This document shows, one piece after another, positions 1 to 11,967 of a DNA stretch of 64,000 nt. Source of the DNA: Chamaelirium japonicum (lineage: Eukaryota > Streptophyta > Magnoliopsida > Liliales > Melanthiaceae); the NCBI GenBank assembly GCA_947650365.1, contig OX393549.1:20450572-20514571 (forward strand), read 5' to 3'. Both the position numbers and the translations under genes were made by a program. Positions within the stretch are counted from its first letter, which is position 1. Each line of letters opens with the position of its first letter. The notes below the pieces were generated by a model. The model was given only the letters and a program-made list of their open reading frames with translations. It made no database searches and was not told where the DNA came from.

Positions 1-403
1 CTTACAGGATATAATTAGAGGAAGTTATAAGTCCAACCCTAATAACCCTATGCTTCGTGTGTGCATCGCACTAATTCACGGTAGATGCATAGCTGCGTGT
101 GTTTGCTACGAAAAATCTCAGAGTAGTACAAAGACACACACAATCATCACCTTACCTTGAGTGGGCTCCACTACATAGGTGCAATGCACCAGGACATGTT
201 GCGGGTCGACTAATAGGCTTTACTAGGGGCACCCTATGTGTTTACTAAAGGTACCCCAGAGAATAGTGAAAGCACTAGTCACACCACACATAGGTATGCT
301 ATGCAAGTTCTCGTGCAGGGGGTAAATTTTACCATGGACTAGGGGGACGGCCCTATGTGTTGAGAGACATGCATGGTCGCTCCTTCCTAACTTTTAGGAG
401 TTT
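1..403 (-). repeat. X-family repeat fragment, inverted
   Basis: This stretch is the reverse complement, with divergence, of about 12880-13440: for example the run around 45-80 (cctatgcttcgtgtgtgc) matches inverted sequence near 13385-13410. It is a partial copy of a 2-kb noncoding dispersed repeat (family X, other copies at 12415, 42253 and 50860). It stands head to head with the X copy that contains the CACTA insertion. No ORF is seen. Its left end is outside the window. Confidence 0.6.
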
Positions 404-475
404 GTTATTGATGGAAAAACAAAATGATAGAGGCTTACAACGGAAGCAATTTATCGGTTGAAAATCTATTCATAG
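404..475 (+). repeat. X-family repeat, left stub before the CACTA insertion
   Basis: The stub reads tggaaaaacaaaatgatag and then an aagcaattt block. This resembles the start of the X copy at 42253 (tgttggaaaaatcatataa, then agaagcgattt). The repeat is interrupted at 475/476 by the CACTA element and resumes at 12415. The last three bases, TAG, are the left target-site duplication. Confidence 0.5.
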
Positions 476-945
476 CACTACAAAAAAAATAGTTTTTACC
501 GACGAAATATATATGTCGATAATATTAGTTTTCCGTCGGTAATGATTTATAGCGACGAAATATATTTCCGTCGCTAGTCTGTCGGGAAAAAAAGCGTCGG
601 GAAAAAGAGGCGACAGACTAAATATTTTCGTCGGTAATAAGACTTAATACCGACGGAATTTATTGGCCGTCGATAATATATAAATACTTAATTAAAAATA
701 TAATATATTATTACCGACGGATAATCACAGTCCGTTGGTAATATATAAGCTTTTACCGACGGATAATCACAGTCCGTCGGTAATATATAAGCTTATTACC
801 GACGATTAGGATTATTACCGTCGGTAATTATATATATATTACCGACGAATCTGTTTTGTCCGTCAGAAATTTATTAATAATTTTAAAAAAATAAAAAAGA
901 TTATTGCCGATGGAACATTTAATTTCTGTCGGTAAAAAGTATGAT
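476..945. repeat. Left subterminal repeat region of the CACTA element
   Basis: Repeated ACCGACGG/CCGTCGGT motifs occur in alternating orientation, often as short hairpins (ttaccgacgg...ccgtcggtaa around 640-800), in AT-rich spacer. CACTA elements carry such motif clusters within a few hundred bases of each end as binding sites for the TNPA-like protein. The right end (11968-12414) carries the same motif. Confidence 0.88.
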
Positions 946-1208
946 TTTTTTTAAAAAATTTATTGAAATAATGTTATTTAATTCCTGTGATTTACAATAA
1001 TACCACAATATATTACCATAATTTATCAAATATTACCATAATTTATAAAATATTACCGCAAATTATCAATATTACCTCAATTTATAAAATATTATCGCAA
1101 ATTATCAAATATTACCACAATACCAGACAATTATAGACAAGAACAAAAAATAACCATATATTACAAAATAATTTTTACACAATACAAAACTGAGGGAATC
1201 TGCGTGCC
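946..1208. repeat. AT-rich spacer with short imperfect repeats
   Basis: Several imperfect copies of a roughly 20-bp unit (atttataaaatattaccgca and variants) lie between about 1000 and 1130. The sequence lies inside the CACTA element, between the subterminal region and a GC-rich island at 1200-1290. Nothing coding is seen. Confidence 0.5.
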
Positions 1209-1276
1209 CTATCGCAACCACCCCACGCTGCCCGGCACCAACGCTGGAGCTCTCATCCCCTGATGCCGCCCGGCTC
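1209..1276 (-). pseudogene. Possible last exon of the CACTA-encoded protein
   Basis: A small GC-rich island stands out in very AT-rich DNA. On the minus strand it is preceded by a good splice acceptor (attgcag at about 1277-1283). If joined to the donor CAG|GTACTT at 8565/8564, the reading frame of exon 6 stays open for about 22 codons to a TAG at 1211-1209. This would place the whole satellite array inside one intron of about 7.3 kb. The exon has no recognisable domain, so this is an inference from splice signals, composition and frame only. Confidence 0.35.
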
Positions 1277-1318
1277 CTGCAATTAACATGTATTTGTTAA
1301 AAAAATAGTTTATATCTA

Positions 1319-4300
1319 TAACTGAGTCTAAGCATTAAAAAATCATAAGTTAGCGTGTTTCAGATTAGAAATAGGTTTGGATTCGATCGGATCGGCATCT
1401 GATAATTCATACTTAGAATTATTTCGTATTTCGAAGTTGCGAGCGAGTTCTAATTGGATATTTTAACAATTTACACTCCGATTGACCAATTTAGAGTCTA
1501 AGCGTTAAAAAATCATAAGTTAGCGTGTTTCGGATTTAAAATAGGTTTGGATTCGATCGAATCGTCATCGGATCGACATCCGATAATTCATACTTGGAAT
1601 TATTTCGTATTTCGAAGTTGCGAGCGAGTTCTAATTGGATATTTTAAAAATTTACCCACCGATTGACCAATTTAGAGTCTAAGCATTGAAAAATCATAAG
1701 TTAGCGTGTTTCAGATTTGAAATAGGTTGGATTCGATCGAAACGTCATCGGATCGGCATCCGATAATTTGTACTTGGAATTATTGCATATTTCGGACTTG
1801 CGAGCGAGTTCTAATTGGATATTTTAATAATTTACCCTCCAATTGACCAATTTAGAATCTAAGCGTTTAAAAATCATAAGTTAGTGTGTTTTAGATTTGA
1901 AATAGGTTTGGATTCGATCGGATTGTCATCGGATCGGCACCGATAATTAGTACTTGGAATTATTTCGTATTTCAGACTTGCAAGCGAGTTCTAATTGGAT
2001 ACCTTAACAATTTACGCTCTGATTGACCAATTTACGCTCCGATTGACCAATTCATACTTGAAATTATTTCGTATTTTGGAGTTGCGAGGGAGTTCTAATT
2101 GGATTATCATCCGATAATTTGTACTTTGAATTATTTCGTATTTCGGAGTTGCGAGTGAGTTCTAATTGAATCGTCATCCGATAATTCGTACTTTGAATTA
2201 TTTCGTATTCCGGAGTTACGAGCGAGTTCTAATTGGTTATTTTAACAGTTTATGCTACGATTGATCAATTTAGAATCTAAGCGTTGAAAAATCATAATTA
2301 GTTAGCGTGTTTCGAATTTGAAATAGGTTTGGATTCAATCGGATCGGCATCCGATAATTCGTACTTGAAATTATTTTGTATTTCGGACATACGAGCGAGT
2401 TATAATTGGATGTTTTACCAATTTAGGCTCTGATTGACCAATTTACGATCCGATTGACCAATTTAGAGTCTAAGCGTTGAAAAATCATAAGTTAGCATGT
2501 TTCGGATTTAAAATAGATTTGGTTTCGATCGGATCGTCATCGGATCGAAATCCGATAATTCGTACTTGGAATTATTTCGTATTTCGGACTTACGAGCGAG
2601 TTATAATTGGATATTTTAATAATTTACTCTCTGATTGACCAATTTAGAGTCTAAGCGTTGAAAAATCATAAGTTAGCGTGTTTTGGATTTGAAATAGGTT
2701 TGGATTCGATCGAATCGTTATAGGATTGTCAACGGATCGACATCGAATCGTCATAATTCATACTTGGAATTATTCCGTATTTCGGACTTGCGAGCGAGTT
2801 CTAATTGAGAATTTTAACAATTTACGATCTGATTGACCAATTTAGTGTCTAAGTGTTGGAAAATCATAAGTTAGCGTGTTTTGAATTTGAAATAGGTTTG
2901 GATTCGGTCGGATCGTCATCGGATTGGCATTCGATAATTTATACTTGGAATTATTTCATATTTTGGACTTGCGAGCGAGTTCTAATCGGATATTTTAATA
3001 ATTTACGACCCGATTGACCGATTTAGAGTCTAAGTATTGAAAAATTATAAGTTAGCGTGTTTTGGATTTGAAATAGGTTTGGATTTGATTGGATCGTCAT
3101 TGGATCAGCATCCGATAATTTGTACTTGGAACTATTCTGTATTTCGGACTTGCGAGCGAGTTCTAATTGGAAATTTTAACAATTTACGATCCGATTGACT
3201 GATTTAGAGTCTACGTATTGGAAAATCATAAGTTAGCGTGTTTCAGATTTGAAATAGGTATGCACTCGATTGGATCGTTATCGGATAGGCATACGATAAT
3301 TCGTACTTGGAATTATTCTGTATTTCGGACTTGCGAGCGAGTTCTAATTGGAAATTTTAATAATTTACGATCCGATTGACCGATTTAGAGTCTAAGTGTT
3401 GGAAAATCATAAGTTAGCGTGTTTCGGATTTGAAATAGGTTTGGATTCGATAGGATCGTCATCGGATTGTCATCGGATCAGCATCCGATAATTTGTACTT
3501 GGAATTATTCCGTATTTTGGACTTGCGAGCGAGTTCTAAATAGAAATTTTAACAATTTACGATACGATTGACCGATTTAGAGTTTAAGCGTTGGAAAATC
3601 ATAAGTTAGCATATTTCGGATTTAAAATAGGTTTTGATTCGATCGGATCGGTATCCGATAATTCATACTTAGAATTATTCTGTATTTTAGACTTATGAGC
3701 GAGTTTTAATTGGATATTTTAACAATTTACAATCCGATTGACCGATTTAGAGTCTAAGTGTTGAAAAATCATAAGTTAGCGTGTTTCGGATTTGAAATAG
3801 GCTTGGATTCGATCGGATCGTCATCGAATAGGCATCCAATTATTCATACTTGGAATTATTCTGTATTTCGGACTTGCGAGCGAGTTCTAATTGGAAATTT
3901 TAACAATTTACGATCCGATTGACCGATTTAGAGTCTAAGTGTTGGAAAATCATAAGTTAGTGTGTTTCGGATTTGAAATAGGTATGGATTCTATCGGATC
4001 GTCATCGGATCAGTATCTGATAATTCGTACTTAGAATTATTCCGTATTGCGGACTTGCGAGCGAGTTATAATTGAAAATTTTAACAATTTACGATCCGAT
4101 TGATCGATTTAGAGTCTAAGTGTTGGAAAATCATAAGTTAGCGTGTTTCGAATTTGAAATAGGTTTGGATTCGATCGGATCATCATCGGATCGGCATCCG
4201 ATAATTCGTACTTAGCATTATTTCATATTTTGAACTTGCGAGCGAGTTCTAATTGGAAATTTTAACAATTTACGATCCGATTGATCGATTTAGAGTCTAA

Positions 4301-7300
4301 GCGTTGGAAAATCATAAGTTAGCGTGTTTCGGATTTGAAATAGGTTTGGATTCGATCGGATAGTCATCGGATCGGCATCCGATAATTTGTACTTGGAATT
4401 ATTCCGTATTTCGGACTTCCGAGCGAGTTCTAATTGGTATTTTAACAATTTACGATCTGATTGACCGATTTAGAGTCTAAGTATTGAAAAATCAAAAGTT
4501 AGTGTGTTTCGGATTTGAAATAGGTTTGGATTCGATCGGATAGTCTTCGGATCGGCATCCGATAATTCGTACTTAGAATTATTCCGCATTTCGAACTTGC
4601 GAGCATGTTCTAATTTGAAATTTTAATAATTTACGATCTGATTGACCTATTTAGAGTCTAAGCGTTGGAAAATCATAAGTTAGCGTGTTTCGGATTAAAA
4701 ATAGGTTTGGATTTGATCGGATAGACATCGGATCGGCAACCAATAATTCCTACTTGGAATTATTCCGTATTTCAGACTTGCGAGCGAGTTCTAATTAGAA
4801 ATTTTAACAATTTACGATCCGATTGACCGATTTAGAGTCTAAGTGTTGGAAAATCATAAGTTATCGTGTTTCGGATTTGAAATAGGTTTGGATTCGATCG
4901 GATAGTCATCGGATCGGCATCTGATAATTCATACTTAGAATTATTTCATATTTCGAACTTGTGAGCGTGTTCAAATTAGAAATTTACGATCCGATTGACC
5001 GACTTGTGAGCGTGTTCAAATTAGAAATTTACGATCCGATTGACCGATTTAGAGTCTAAGCGTTGGAAAATCATAATTTAGCGTGTTTCAGATTTAAAAT
5101 AGGTTTGGATTCGATCGGATAGTCATCGGATCGTCATCCGAAATTCCTACTTGGAATTATTCTGTATTTCGGACTTACGAGTGAGTTCTAATTAGAAATT
5201 TTAACAATTTACGATCCGATTAACCGATTTAGAGTCTAAGCATTGGAAAATCATAAGTTAGCGTGTTTTGGATTTGAAATAGGTTTGGATTCGATCGGAT
5301 AGTCATCGGATCAGCATCTGATAATTCGTACTTGGAATTATTCTATATTTCGGACTTGCGAGCGAGTTCTAATTGGTATTTTAACAATTTACGATCCGAT
5401 TGACCGATTTAGAGTCTAAGTGTTAGAAAATCATAAGTTAGCGTGTTTCGGATTTGAAATAGGTTTGGATTCGATCGGATAGTCATCGAATCGGCATCAG
5501 ATTATTCGTACTTAGAATTATTCTGATTTCGAACTTGCGAGCGTGTTCTAATTTGAAATCTTAATAATTTATGATCCGATTGACTGATTTAGAGTCTAAG
5601 CGTTGGAAAATCATAAGTTAGCGTGTTTCGGATTGAAATAGGTTTGGATTCGATCGGATAGTCATCGGATCGGCATCAGATAATTCCTACTTGGAATTAT
5701 TCCATATTTCGGACTTGTGAGTGAGTTCTAATTAGAAATTTTAACAATTTACGATCCGATTGACCGATTTAGAGTCTATGTGTTGGAAAATCATAAGTTA
5801 GCATGTTTCGGATTTGTAATAGGTTTGGATTTGATCGGATAGTCATCGGATCGACATCCGATAATTCATACTTAGAATTATTCCGTATTTTGGACTTGCG
5901 AGCGTGTTCTAATTAGAAATTTACGATCCGATTGGCCGATTTAGAGTCTAAGCGTTGGAAAATCATAAGTTAGCGTGTTTCGGATTTGAAATAGGTTTGG
6001 ATTCGATCGGATAGTCATCAGATCGGCATCCGATAATTCCTACTTGGAATTATTCCGTATTTCGGACTTGCGAGCGAGTTCTAATTAGAAATTTTAACAA
6101 TTTACGATCCGATTGACCGATTTAGAGTCTAAGCATTGGAAAATCATAAGTTAGCGTGTTTCGGATTTGAAATAGGTTTGGATTCAATCGGATAATCATC
6201 GGAGCAGCATCCGATAATTTGTACTTGGAATTATTCCGTATTTCGGACTTGCGAGCGAGTTCTAATTGGTATTATAACAATTTATGATCCGATTGACCGA
6301 TTTAGAGTCTAAGTGTTGGAAAATCATAAGTTAGCGTGTTTCGGATTTGAAATAGGTTTGGATTCGATCGGATAGTCATCAGATCGGCATTCGATAATTC
6401 GTACTTAGAATTATTCCATATTTCAGACTTACGAGCGTGTTCTAATTTGAAATTTTAATAATTTACGATCCGATTGACCGATTTAGAGTCTAAGCATTGG
6501 AAAGTCATAATTTAGCGTGTTCCGGATTTGAAATAGGTTTGAATTCGATCGGATAGTCATCGGATCGGCATCCGATAATTCCTACTTGGAATTTTTTCAT
6601 ATTTCGGACTTGCGAGCGGCTCTAATTTGAAATTTTAACAATTTACGATCCGATTGACCGATTTAGAGTCTAAGTGTTGGAAAATCATAAGTTGACGTGT
6701 TTCGGATTTGAAATAGGTTTGGATTCGATCGGATAGTCATCGGATCGACATCCGATAATTTGTACTTAGAATTATTCCATATTTCGGACTTGCGAGCGTG
6801 TTCTGATTAGAAATTTACGATCCGATTGACCGATTTAGTGTCTAAGCGTTGGAAAATCATAAGTTAGCATGTTTCGGATTTGAAATAGTTTTAGATTCGA
6901 TCGGATAGTCATCGGATCGGCATCCGATAAGTCCTACTTGGAATTATTCCATATTTCGGACTTACGAGCGAGTTCTAATTAGAAATTTTAACAATTTATG
7001 ATCCGATTGACCGATTTAGAGTCTAAGCCTTGGAAAATCATAAGTTAGCGTGTTTCGGATTTGAAATAGGTTTGGATTCGATCGGATAGTTGTCGGATCG
7101 GTATCCGATAATTCGTACTTGGAATTATTCCGTATTTCAGACTTGCGAGTGAGTTCTAATTGGTATTTTAATAATTTACGATCCGATTGACCGATTTAGA
7201 GTCTAAGTGTTGGAAAATCATAAGTTAGCGTCTTTCGGATTTGAAATAGGTTTGGATTCGATCGGATAGTCATCGGATCGGCATTCAATAATTCGAACTT

Positions 7301-8494
7301 AGAATTATTCCATATTTCGGACTTGCGAGCATGTTTAAATTTGAAAATTTAACAATTTACGATCCGATTGACCGATTTAGAGTCTAAGTGTTGGAAAATC
7401 ATAAGTTAGCGTGTTTCGGATTTGAAATAGGTTTGGATTCGATCAGATAGTTATCGGATCGGCATCCGATAATTCTTACTTGGAATTATTTCATATTTCG
7501 GACTTGCGAGCGGCTCTAATTTGAAATTTTAACAATTTACGATCCGATTGACCGATTTAGAGTCTAAGTGTTGGAAAATCATAAGTTGACGTGTTTCGGA
7601 TTTGAAATAGGTTTGGATTCGATCGGATAGTCATCGGATCGGCATCCGATAATTTGTACTTAGAATTATTCTGTATTTCGGACTTGCGAGCATGTTCTAA
7701 TTAGAAATTTACGATCCGATTGACCGATTTAGAGTCTAAGTGTTTGAAAATCATAAGTTAGAGTGTTTCGGATTCGAAATAGCTTTGGATTCGATCGGAC
7801 AGTCATCGGATCGGCATCCGATAATTCCTACTTGGAATTATTCCATATTTCGGACTTGCGAACGAGTTCTAGTTAGAAATTTTAATAATTTACGATCCGA
7901 TTGACTGATTTAGAGTCTAAGCGTTGGAAAATCATAAGTTAGCGTGTTTCGGATTTGAAATAGGTTTGGATTCGATCGGATAGTCATCGGATCGGCATCC
8001 GATAATTCGTACTTGGAATTATTCTGTATTTCAGATTTGCGAGCGAGTTCTAATTGGTATTTTAACAATTTACGATCCGATTGACCGATTTAGTGTCTAA
8101 GTGTTGAAAAATCATAAGTTAGCGTGTTTCGGATTTGAAATAGGTTTAGATTCGATCGGATAGTCATCGGATCGGCATCCGATAATTCGTACTTAGAATT
8201 ATTCCGTATTTCACACTTGCGAGCGTGTTCTAATTTGAAATTTTAGCAATTTACGATCCGCTTGACCGATTTAGCGTCTTAGTGTTCGAAAATCATAAGT
8301 TAGAGTGTTTCGGATTTGAAATAGGTTTGGATTCGATCGGATAGTCATCGGATCGGCATCCGATAATTTCTACTTGGAATTATTCCGTATTTCGGACTTG
8401 CGAGCGAGTTCTAATTAGATATTTTAACAATTTACGATCCGATTGACCGATTTAGAGTCTAACGTTGAAAAATCATAAGTTAGCATGTTAGCGT
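1319..8494. repeat. Satellite array, about 40 monomers of ~180 bp, inside the CACTA element
   Basis: Monomers recur with a period near 180 bp; for example the atttagagtctaag block falls at about 5768, 5940, 6121 and 6301. Each monomer contains conserved blocks: ttagagtctaag, aaaatcataagttagcgtg, ggatttgaaataggtttgga, ttcgatcgga, and gagcgagttctaatt. The left part (to about 4390) is a divergent monomeric array with irregular insertions. The right part is more homogeneous and forms a higher-order repeat. No ORF of note occurs. Period and copy number resemble plant centromeric or knob satellites, but I recognise no known family. Confidence 0.95.
4390..8494. repeat. Higher-order repeat: 5 monomers, ~894 bp, about 4.5 copies
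   Basis: A monomer variant with taattggtat starts at 4431, 5370, 6263, 7157 and 8051, giving spacings of 939, 893, 894 and 894. A second variant, a short monomer of about 172 bp where gttctaattagaaatttacg lacks the usual ttaacaa, recurs at about 5918, 6810 and 7703, again near 893 apart. Four 180-bp monomers plus one 172-bp monomer give about 892. The first interval is 45 bp longer because of a local 45-bp direct duplication at 4957-5046. Confidence 0.85.
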
Positions 8495-8568
8495 GATAAT
8501 ATGATCTAAACTCAAATTAGTAAGATTCATATTTTTTACTAATATTATAAAGATTAGTAAGTACCTGA

Positions 8569-10307
8569 TCATGAGCATGAGCCACCGCTAGACCGGCTTA
8601 TGAAGTCATTATACCTCTGCTCCAGTTCCCTGTGAGCTTTTCTTTTCGCCTCAACCCTCTGCTCGAGGGCCTGCCTCTCCACCTCAACCCTCTGCTCGAG
8701 GGCCTGCCTCTCCGCCTCAAGCCTCTGCTCGAGGGCATGCCTCTGCTTTCGCTCCGTCTCAACCATGTGCTCGAGGGCCTACCTCTGCTCGCTTTCCACG
8801 CCTAGCGCATACTGCAACTGAGTGATAGCACCGGTCTGGGTGTCCCGTGCCCTCGAGCGCATACCCTCTCATCCAAAGTAGGAGGAGGGCATGACTCCAA
8901 GGCCCGTACAGAGGACACGGCCGTGCGTGGCAGGTCTGAGCACAATATCCATCGTTGAGTCGACAAATACTGAGCTGGAGGAGGAGCCAGTCTCGCCCGA
9001 CGGGGTCACCAGAAGTCGCATTCTCTTCTATATGAAAACAACCAATGATATTCAATGATATTTTATGGCATATGTATACAAATATATTAACAGTAATTTA
9101 ATTACTTACCACTTGCGAGGTAACCCTGTCGTCCATAAATGCCTCATCGGTACGCCGCCTCCTAGAGGCCTCAAAAAAGTCAATCCGATTAGGCTCGTGG
9201 CCCAAGGACTGTGTCTGTTTGACATATAAAATAAATAGATGAGTTAATATAACATTTATAGAGCTTTAAATAATAAAATGTTTTTATAATTTACCAGTTG
9301 CTGGGCAAGCTGGGGCATAGAGGTCCTCCCCTTCACTGGAGCAGGTGTCGTCGAGGTATTTCTATTCTGCTTGCCTTTAGCGGAACTTGCCTGTGTCAAT
9401 TGATTAAATTTTGAAACATCAATACAAATTTTTAGTATGACATTAAAATAAGTACGAATCAATAAAATAATAATTATACCTGAAACTGAGGGGTAGCCCA
9501 GTAAGCGACCAAAAACTGTAGAACGTGTAGCGGTGGGACGTCTCTCGTCACGGTCGCAGCCTGTAACTCCTCAACCGACTGGCCGACCAAGTAACCATAG
9601 AGCTGGTAGAGCTCGTAACGGTAATCCCTGTACCGCTCACTCATCGTCTTCCACAAGTCCTCCTGATGGGTGTCGGTTTCCATGTTCTCCTATTTAAATT
9701 TCTCCTGTAAAATCAATTTAGAAATAAGTCATTTTATCAAATCAAATTATAAAGAAGTACGATATTACTCTAAAATGCTTTAATGAAACTAATGTACCAA
9801 AAAGACCTGATACATTCTCTCCTTATATGATGCATCAATGTTCTTCCACCCCTTTATCCCCACAATAGGGGCATTCCTCTCCTTCCGTACTATCATACCG
9901 ACCCACGCGGTGGCGTCAGAAGCGTGCTCACCCACAAAGGTCCTGTCGCTCCACTGTAGGGAAAGCAGCTCGCGTAAGGTCGACAAGCGCCGGACCATCA
10001 TCATGCCCCGGTCGCCTACGTGCCTGGTGATCCTCGACCCTGCAAATAAAATATACATCAGTACTGAACAAGTATTTACAACATGTATAAAACTTTAGAT
10101 CTAAACATTACCTGTGGGCGTAGACGCTACAGCTGAGTACTGAGCACTGCTCGAAGCTCCGGAGGCTGCGACCTCATCAGGAGCTGGTGTGGAGAGAGGA
10201 ACAGCACTACCAGATTCGGAGGGCTCGGCCTCGAACCCTGGGGTGGCAACCGGAGCGCTCCGAGCTAGCCCACCCCTACCTCTACGAACCCTCGACCGCG
10301 ATGCCAT
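8569..10307 (-). pseudogene. Decayed Ptta/En/Spm-type plant transposase-associated gene (TNPA-like)
   Basis: Six exons can be laid out with matching splice phases: 10307-10112, 10039-9807, 9704-9480, 9390-9295, 9214-9110 and 9027-8569. Every intron has GT...AG ends, for example CCACAG|GTAATG and TTTGCAG|GGTCG. The product would be about 437 residues. It has an Arg/Ser/Pro-rich N-terminus (MASRSRVRRGRGG), then a region like the Pfam Ptta/En/Spm family in exons 2-5 (NIDASYKERMYQ, SERYRDYRYELYQLYG, LGHEPNRIDFFEASRRR), and a C-terminal coiled coil of LEQR heptads. Three in-frame stops interrupt it: TAG at 9692-9690, TGA at 8871-8869 and TAG at 8781-8779. Homologues are encoded by CACTA elements and thought to bind the subterminal motifs. 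Intact splice sites with broken codons point to recent decay. Confidence 0.8.
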
Positions 10308-10344
10308 CTGAAAGCAGTAATATTTTTCTATAAATGATATAAAT

Positions 10345-10530
10345 AACAGTTTGATTTACATACGAAACAGTATGATTTACATATGAAACAGTTTGATTTA
10401 CATATGAAACAATATAAAACAATATGATATACCTATGAAACAATATGATTTATATATGAAACAATTTGATTTACATATGAAACAGTAAGATATTCATTTT
10501 CTAACAGTCCAATTTACATATGAAACAATC
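10345..10530. repeat. 21-22-bp tandem repeat upstream of the CACTA gene
   Basis: About eight imperfect copies of gatttacatatgaaacagtt lie directly 5' of the minus-strand gene start at 10307. The position would suit promoter or 5' leader sequence of that gene, but no TATA box could be assigned with confidence. Confidence 0.7.
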
Positions 10531-10572
10531 CAGGTTAGGGTTTAGCGTTTAGGTTAAAAAAAATATTTTTTA

Positions 10573-11110
10573 ACTTCGCCAATATAACATCCTAAACCCT
10601 AAACCCTAAACCTTAACCCTGAAACCTAAACCCTAAACCCTAACCCTGAAATCCTAAACACTAACACTAAAACCCTAAACCCTAACTCCTAAACCCTAAA
10701 CCCTAACTCCTAAACCCTAAACCTAAACCCTAACCCTAAACCCTAAAACCCTAACTCCTAAACCTAAACCCTAAACCCTAACTCCTAAACCTAAACCCTA
10801 ATCCTAACCCTAAACCCTAACCCTAAAACCCTAAACACTAACACTAAAACCCTAAACCCTAACTCCTAAACCCTAAACCTAAACCCTAACCCTAAACCCT
10901 AAAACCCTAAACCCTAACTCCTAAACCTAAACCCTAACTCCTAAACCTAAACCCTAATCCTAACCCTAAACCCTAAAACCCTAAACCCTAACCCTAGAAC
11001 CTAAACCCTAAATCCTAAAACCTAAAACCCTAAATCCTAACCCTAAACCCTAACGCTAAATCCTAATCCTAACCCTAAATCGATCCTAACCCTAAAACCC
11101 TAAACCCTAA
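10573..11110. repeat. Degenerate interstitial telomeric repeat (CCCTAAA type)
   Basis: Roughly 540 bp is made of ccctaaa, ccctaa, cctaaa and ctcctaaa variants, i.e. the plant telomere heptamer with many one-base changes. Part of the array is itself duplicated: the ctaacactaaaaccctaaac block occurs at 10661 and again at 10838, 177 bp apart. It lies wholly inside the CACTA element, so it is carried DNA and not a chromosome end. Confidence 0.88.
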
Positions 11111-11967
11111 TACATTTATTTTTGTAATATATTTACTCTCTCCATAATTAAGTTCTTGTAATCCTCAATAATTTGAATATGGATCCCATACACTTTTATG
11201 CCCTTCTATAGGATCTGTACCCAATTTGTAGTAATGTGATTTGACTTTTGGATATAAACCGAATTATAGTCTGGTTCTGATCAGGGTATCTTTCCTGACC
11301 TCCGTCGCCACCTCTAACCCTTAAGGCTCTTACTTGGTGTACTCTATCTATCATTACAAGGTAAATGAGTTTCAAGCTCAATGAATGAACAAGAGATAAA
11401 TCCATCTAAGAACCCGACACTTGAGTTCTCTTTGACAACAGGGTCCAATGCTAAGTGCATATAAAATAAAAAACTAAAAACTTGAGTTCTGTGTGACAAC
11501 AGACGGGCAACACTGCAAATTCTGAAGCACCTGCAGAGGTAGAACAACATTTTTAATGGGCATTGTGCTAGCATTTCAACCTTTAGGGTGCATTTTCGAA
11601 CAAAACAGTTGACAAAAGGGGTATTGTGCTAACATTTCAAATTTTAGGGTGCGAATTGGAACAAAATGAGGAGGAGAAGGAGGATGAGAGGAGGAGGAGG
11701 AGGAGGGGACTCACCAGAGGTAGCCGGAGGGGGAGCAGGAGGCGCGCCGAGGGGGGGATCGAAACATCGGGGAGGGGAGGGGGGCGCCGGGGGGCCGGGG
11801 GGGTGAGCCGGAGGAGGCCGGGGCGCGCCGGAGGAGATGCCGGGGGACGGGGGGGTGCGCCGGAGGGGGCCAGGGGGGGGCCGGGGGGGGATCGAAATCG
11901 GCGGGGGTGGAGGGGGGGTGAAATAGATCCAGAGTGCAACGAAGGCCAGGGATCGAAACATCTTTAA
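11111..11967. other. CACTA internal spacer with G/purine-rich block
   Basis: 11111-11560 shows nothing recognisable. At 11562 and 11622 an approximately 60-bp direct repeat (attgtgct...tttcaa...tttagggtgc) occurs twice. 11666-11915 is extremely G-rich on the plus strand (gaggagg, gggggg runs). Long ORFs through this block on both strands are composition artefacts rich in Arg/Gly or Pro. Confidence 0.6.

Noticed and set aside
1319..8494. Regularly spaced repeats that could suggest a CRISPR-like array
   Set aside because: Monomers are ~180 bp, directly tandem with no unique spacers, lie in a plant transposon and show higher-order structure typical of satellites.
8759..9055. 98-codon minus-strand ORF with CARPCPLYG
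   Set aside because: It is a shadow frame of exon 6 of the CACTA gene; splice phase and the LEQR coiled-coil frame pick the other frame.
10573..11110. A true chromosome end or telomere fusion
   Set aside because: The array is degenerate, short and bounded on both sides by the same CACTA element with proper ends and target duplications.
11626..11967. Arg/Gly-rich and Pro-rich ORFs on both strands
   Set aside because: They come from a purine-rich low-complexity block; no domain, and all frames are open because of composition.
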